Assembly: GCA_030040475.1 (NCBI GenBank)
Contig: JASHTQ010000594.1
Span: 1 to 6,646 of the forward strand
Source of the DNA: Streptosporangiaceae bacterium
GTDB lineage: Bacteria > Actinomycetota > Actinomycetes > Streptosporangiales > Streptosporangiaceae
Reading direction: 5' to 3'
Length of the DNA stretch: 6,646 nucleotides
The notes below the pieces were generated by a model, which was not told where the DNA came from, did no database searches, and saw only the letters and a list, made by a program, of their open reading frames with translations. The position numbers and the translations under genes are program-made. Of the stretch, positions 4,624 through 6,646 are shown piece after piece (positions within the stretch are counted from its first letter, which is position 1; each line of letters begins with the position of its first letter).

Positions 4624-6459
4624 TTGGATCAGCTGCTGGCCATCGCCCTCGCCGTGCCGCTGCTGGCCGCGGCCGCGATCACGGCCGCCGGGCCGCTGCT
4701 CGGCGAGCGGCGCAGAGTGCTGGACGCGGCGGCGATCGCCGTGGCCGCGGCCACCACGGTCATGCTCGCGGTGATCATGGTCCGCACCGTCGGCGGGGAC
4801 CAGGTGTACTGGTTCGCCGGCTTCCGGCCTGCGCACGGCATCGCGATCGGGATCGACTTCGAGGCGGGCTCGCTCAGCGCGGGCCTGGCCGCGCTGGCCG
4901 CCCTGCTCGTGACGGCGGCCATGACCTTCTCCTGGCGGTACTTCGAGGGGGTGGCCGCCTACTACCACTCGCTGATGCTGACCTTCCTCGCGGGCATGAC
5001 CGGCTTCTGCCTGACCGGGGACATCTTCGACCTGTTCGTGTGGTTCGAGCTGATGGGGGTGTCGGCCTACGCGCTGACCGCCTACCGGCCCGAGGAGCGC
5101 GGGCCGATCCAGGGCGCGCTCAACTTCGCCGTCACCAACAGCGTGGGCGCCTACCTGTCGCTGTCCGGCATCGCGGTCATCTACGGGCGCACCGGGGCGC
5201 TCAACATGGCCCAGATCGGCGCGTACATCGACCGTCACCCGCCGGACGGGCTCGTCACGGTCGCCTTCCTGCTCATCATCTCGGGCCTGCTGATCAAAGC
5301 CGCGATCGTGCCGTTCCACTTCTGGCTCGCCGACGCGCACGCGGTCGCGCCGACCCCGGTCTGCGTGCTGTTCTCCGGCGTGATGGTGGAACTCGGCCTG
5401 TACGGGATCGCCCGGGTCTACTGGTCGATGTTCGGCCAGGCTCTCGGGCACCGGGCCGCGATCTCGCACTTGTTCGTCGCGCTCGGCGCGGCGACCGCGG
5501 TGGTGGGCGCGCTGTTCTGCTTCCGCGAGCGGCACGTCAAGCGGCTGCTGGCGTTCTCCACGATCAGCCACGCCGGCATGTTCCTGACCGGCATCGGCCT
5601 GCTGACCCCGCTCGGGCTGGCCGGCACGGCCGTCTACGTGATCGGCCACGGCCTGGTCAAGGCCGCGCTGTTCCTGTGCACCGGGATCGTCTTGCACCGG
5701 CTCGGCTCGGTCAACGAGACCTGGCTGCACGGCCGCGGCCGTCACCTGAAGGTCACCGGCGTGGTGTTCACCCTGGCCGGGCTCGGCCTGGCCGACCTGC
5801 CGCCGTTCGCCACCTTCCTCGGCAAGGGTTACCTGGACTCCAGCGCCTGGGCGCACGGGCTGCCGTGGGTCATGCCGGTGTTCATCATCTGCGCCATCCT
5901 GGCCGGAGGCGCCGTTCTCCGGGTCGCGGGCGGGGTGTTCTACGGTCTCGGCGACCCGCCGAGCGAGGACCCCCAGATGGCCAAGATGGCCGCCGAGGAG
6001 AAAAGCGAGACCGAATCGGGCAAGCAGCGGACCCCGCTCACCATGCTCGTCCCGGCCGGCGCGCTGACAGCCGCGGCCATCGCCGTCGGCCTCATCCCGC
6101 GACTCGGCCAGGTGATCCAGGCGGCGGCGGTCAGGTTCGAGGACCAGGCCGGCTACAACGCCACCGTGCTGGCCGGCGCGCGCATCGCCCACCCCGTTGC
6201 GATCGCCGCCGCCGAGCCCGCCGGCATCACGCTGTCCGCCGTCCTGGCCGGCCTCGGCTCCGCGGCCGGGGCGGTGCTCCTAGCCCTCGCGGCCCTATAC
6301 TGGCGCCGCCTGCCCCTGCTGCGCCGCGGCTACGAGCCAGGCGCCGGGCTGACCGAACCCATCAAGCGCTTCCAGAGCGGCGTCCTGAACGACTATGTGA
6401 CCTGGATCGTCCTGGGCCTGGCCTGTCTTGGCGGCGTGCTCACGGCCGTCATCAGGTGA
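4624..6459 (+). CDS. mnhD: Na+/H+ antiporter subunit D (MnhD/MrpD/MbhH family), long form with TTG start
   Basis: The main ion-translocating subunit, a polytopic protein of the NuoL/M/N antiporter family with 611 residues; classical MrpD is near 490. The proton-antiporter core spans about 115-400. Visible charged residues of the channel are Glu142 in WFELMGVSAY, Lys225 in LLIKAAIVPFHFWLADAHA, Lys306 near HVKRLLAFSTISHAG, Lys346 in GHGLVKAALF, and Lys401 in TFLGKG. Beyond about 440 there is a charged loop (443-468), two further hydrophobic segments (473-491, 536-559), a basic loop and a last helix (590-608) after SGVLNDYVTW. This tail resembles NuoL-type ends more than MrpD. The start is TTG 4624, with AAGGG (4609-4613) about ten bases upstream; no ATG or GTG fits better. 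It is the last gene of the operon and faces a minus-strand gene 22 bases away. Confidence 0.94.
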   Translation: MDQLLAIALAVPLLAAAAITAAGPLLGERRRVLDAAAIAVAAATTVMLAVIMVRTVGGDQVYWFAGFRPAHGIAIGIDFEAGSLSAGLAALAALLVTAAMTFSWRYFEGVAAYYHSLMLTFLAGMTGFCLTGDIFDLFVWFELMGVSAYALTAYRPEERGPIQGALNFAVTNSVGAYLSLSGIAVIYGRTGALNMAQIGAYIDRHPPDGLVTVAFLLIISGLLIKAAIVPFHFWLADAHAVAPTPVCVLFSGVMVELGLYGIARVYWSMFGQALGHRAAISHLFVALGAATAVVGALFCFRERHVKRLLAFSTISHAGMFLTGIGLLTPLGLAGTAVYVIGHGLVKAALFLCTGIVLHRLGSVNETWLHGRGRHLKVTGVVFTLAGLGLADLPPFATFLGKGYLDSSAWAHGLPWVMPVFIICAILAGGAVLRVAGGVFYGLGDPPSEDPQMAKMAAEEKSETESGKQRTPLTMLVPAGALTAAAIAVGLIPRLGQVIQAAAVRFEDQAGYNATVLAGARIAHPVAIAAAEPAGITLSAVLAGLGSAAGAVLLALAALYWRRLPLLRRGYEPGAGLTEPIKRFQSGVLNDYVTWIVLGLACLGGVLTAVIR

Positions 6460-6508
6460 GTCATCCGGCAACCGTCTGGGCTCACGCCTGGATGCCCGGA
6501 TTACCGGG
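6456..6508 (+). terminator. Possible terminator hairpins at the end of the mnh operon
   Basis: GTGAGTC (6456-6462) pairs with GGCTCAC (6479-6485) with one G-T pair and a 16-base loop, spanning the stop codons of both converging genes. Just after it, CCCGG-ATTA-CCGGG (6495-6508) forms a 5-base stem with a 4-base loop. A further pair of arms, CGCCTGG (6485-6491) and CCAGGCG (6526-6532), encloses that hairpin. None is followed by a T-run, so termination here would be of the U-poor kind or Rho-dependent. The second and third elements lie inside the end of the opposite gene. Confidence 0.3.
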
Positions 6509-6646
6509 ATTGCCCGGCCGGCGCGCCAGGCGGGGGTCGGCGAGCGTGCACGGGCGCAACGTCCGGATAACGGCACCTGGCCCTGAGGCCAGGGCCTCAT
6601 CCAGGTCGCGGAACAGCGGGATGATCCGGTCCAGGGTGGTGATGGC
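6482..6646 (-). CDS. C-terminal fragment of a probable STAS-domain protein (anti-sigma factor antagonist type)
   Basis: A minus-strand frame enters from the right edge and ends at TGA (TCA on plus, 6482-6484), giving 54 visible residues. It begins AITTLDRIIPLFRDLDEALA, which resembles the last helix and strand of STAS domains, where a leucine-rich helix is followed by a Leu-x-(Arg)-(Ile/Val)-(Ile/Phe)-Pro-(Leu/Val)-(Phe) strand and an Asp/Glu-Glu-Ala-Leu-Ala helix. STAS proteins of the SpoIIAA/RsbV type bind anti-sigma kinases and free SigB/SigF-type sigma factors. About 34 residues follow the domain, rich in Arg, Pro and Gly, ending near GNPGNPGIQA; this is an unusual tail. The phosphorylated Ser/Thr site lies outside the window, so activity cannot be judged. 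The stop lies 22 bases from the mnhD stop. Confidence 0.5.
   Translation of the reverse strand, partial: AITTLDRIIPLFRDLDEALASGPGAVIRTLRPCTLADPRLARRPGNPGNPGIQA
6576..6593. repeat. Perfect 7-bp stem CCTGGCC-CTGA-GGCCAGG inside the STAS-like gene
   Basis: CCTGGCC (6576-6582) and GGCCAGG (6587-6593) are exact reverse complements around loop CTGA. An alternative register, GCCCTG/CAGGGC (6580-6595), overlaps it. It falls exactly where the predicted STAS domain ends and the Arg/Pro/Gly tail begins. It may be a coincidence of the GC-rich Ala-Leu-Ala-Ser-Gly-Pro-Gly codons. Confidence 0.3.

Noticed and set aside
4117..6192. 691-residue open frame on the minus strand, antisense to mnhC and mnhD
   Set aside because: Composition is Gly/Arg/His/Asp/Gln repeats without any domain, typical of the antisense frame of a GC-rich gene. 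The plus strand has unmistakable MnhC and MnhD motifs.

Overview
This is GC-rich chromosomal DNA with a strong G/C third-position bias, GTG and TTG starts, a SigB/SigF-type sigma factor, an ANTAR protein and a probable STAS-domain regulator. Together these point to a high-GC actinobacterium (Actinomycetota). Genus cannot be decided from the window. I see no tRNA, rRNA, insertion sequence, CRISPR array or phage signature.

Left part (1-2085): the 3' end of an unrecognised plus-strand gene (2-166) faces two minus-strand regulators. These are an ANTAR-domain protein (1397-1798) and, 197 bases downstream in the same direction, a group 3 sigma factor (423-1199) that probably starts at TTG behind a strong Shine-Dalgarno. 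The ANTAR-sigma gap holds several inverted repeats, including two hairpins in tandem. A long imperfect hairpin (321-376) followed by a T-rich run separates the converging plus-strand gene and sigma gene. A 287-base divergent gap (1799-2085) lies between the ANTAR gene and the large plus-strand operon.

Main part (2086-6459): seven plus-strand genes joined by 1-6 base gaps or 4-base stop/start overlaps. They encode a Mrp/Mnh-type cation/proton antiporter, or the equivalent membrane arm of an MBH/MBS-type complex. The order is mnhE, mnhF, mnhG, a free-standing DUF4040 (MbhD-like) subunit, a fused MbhE+MnhB protein, mnhC, and a long mnhD (611 residues). The NuoL-like N-terminal part of MrpA is absent; only its C-terminal modules are present, split over two genes. 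The layout is therefore closer to the MbhA-H membrane module than to the classical mrpABCDEFG operon. MnhD would be the only antiporter-like ion-channel subunit encoded here. No hydrogenase or redox genes are visible.

Right end (6460-6646): a minus-strand gene runs off the window. Its visible C-terminal part resembles the end of a STAS (anti-anti-sigma) domain. The two stop codons lie only 22 bases apart, and a weak hairpin spans both.

Integrated view (inference): the antiporter operon is flanked by a stress-type sigma factor and an ANTAR RNA-binding protein on one side and a probable anti-sigma antagonist on the other. This suggests a locus for salt, pH or osmotic stress. No recognisable SigB/SigF-type promoter was found in front of mnhE, so a direct regulatory link is not shown.
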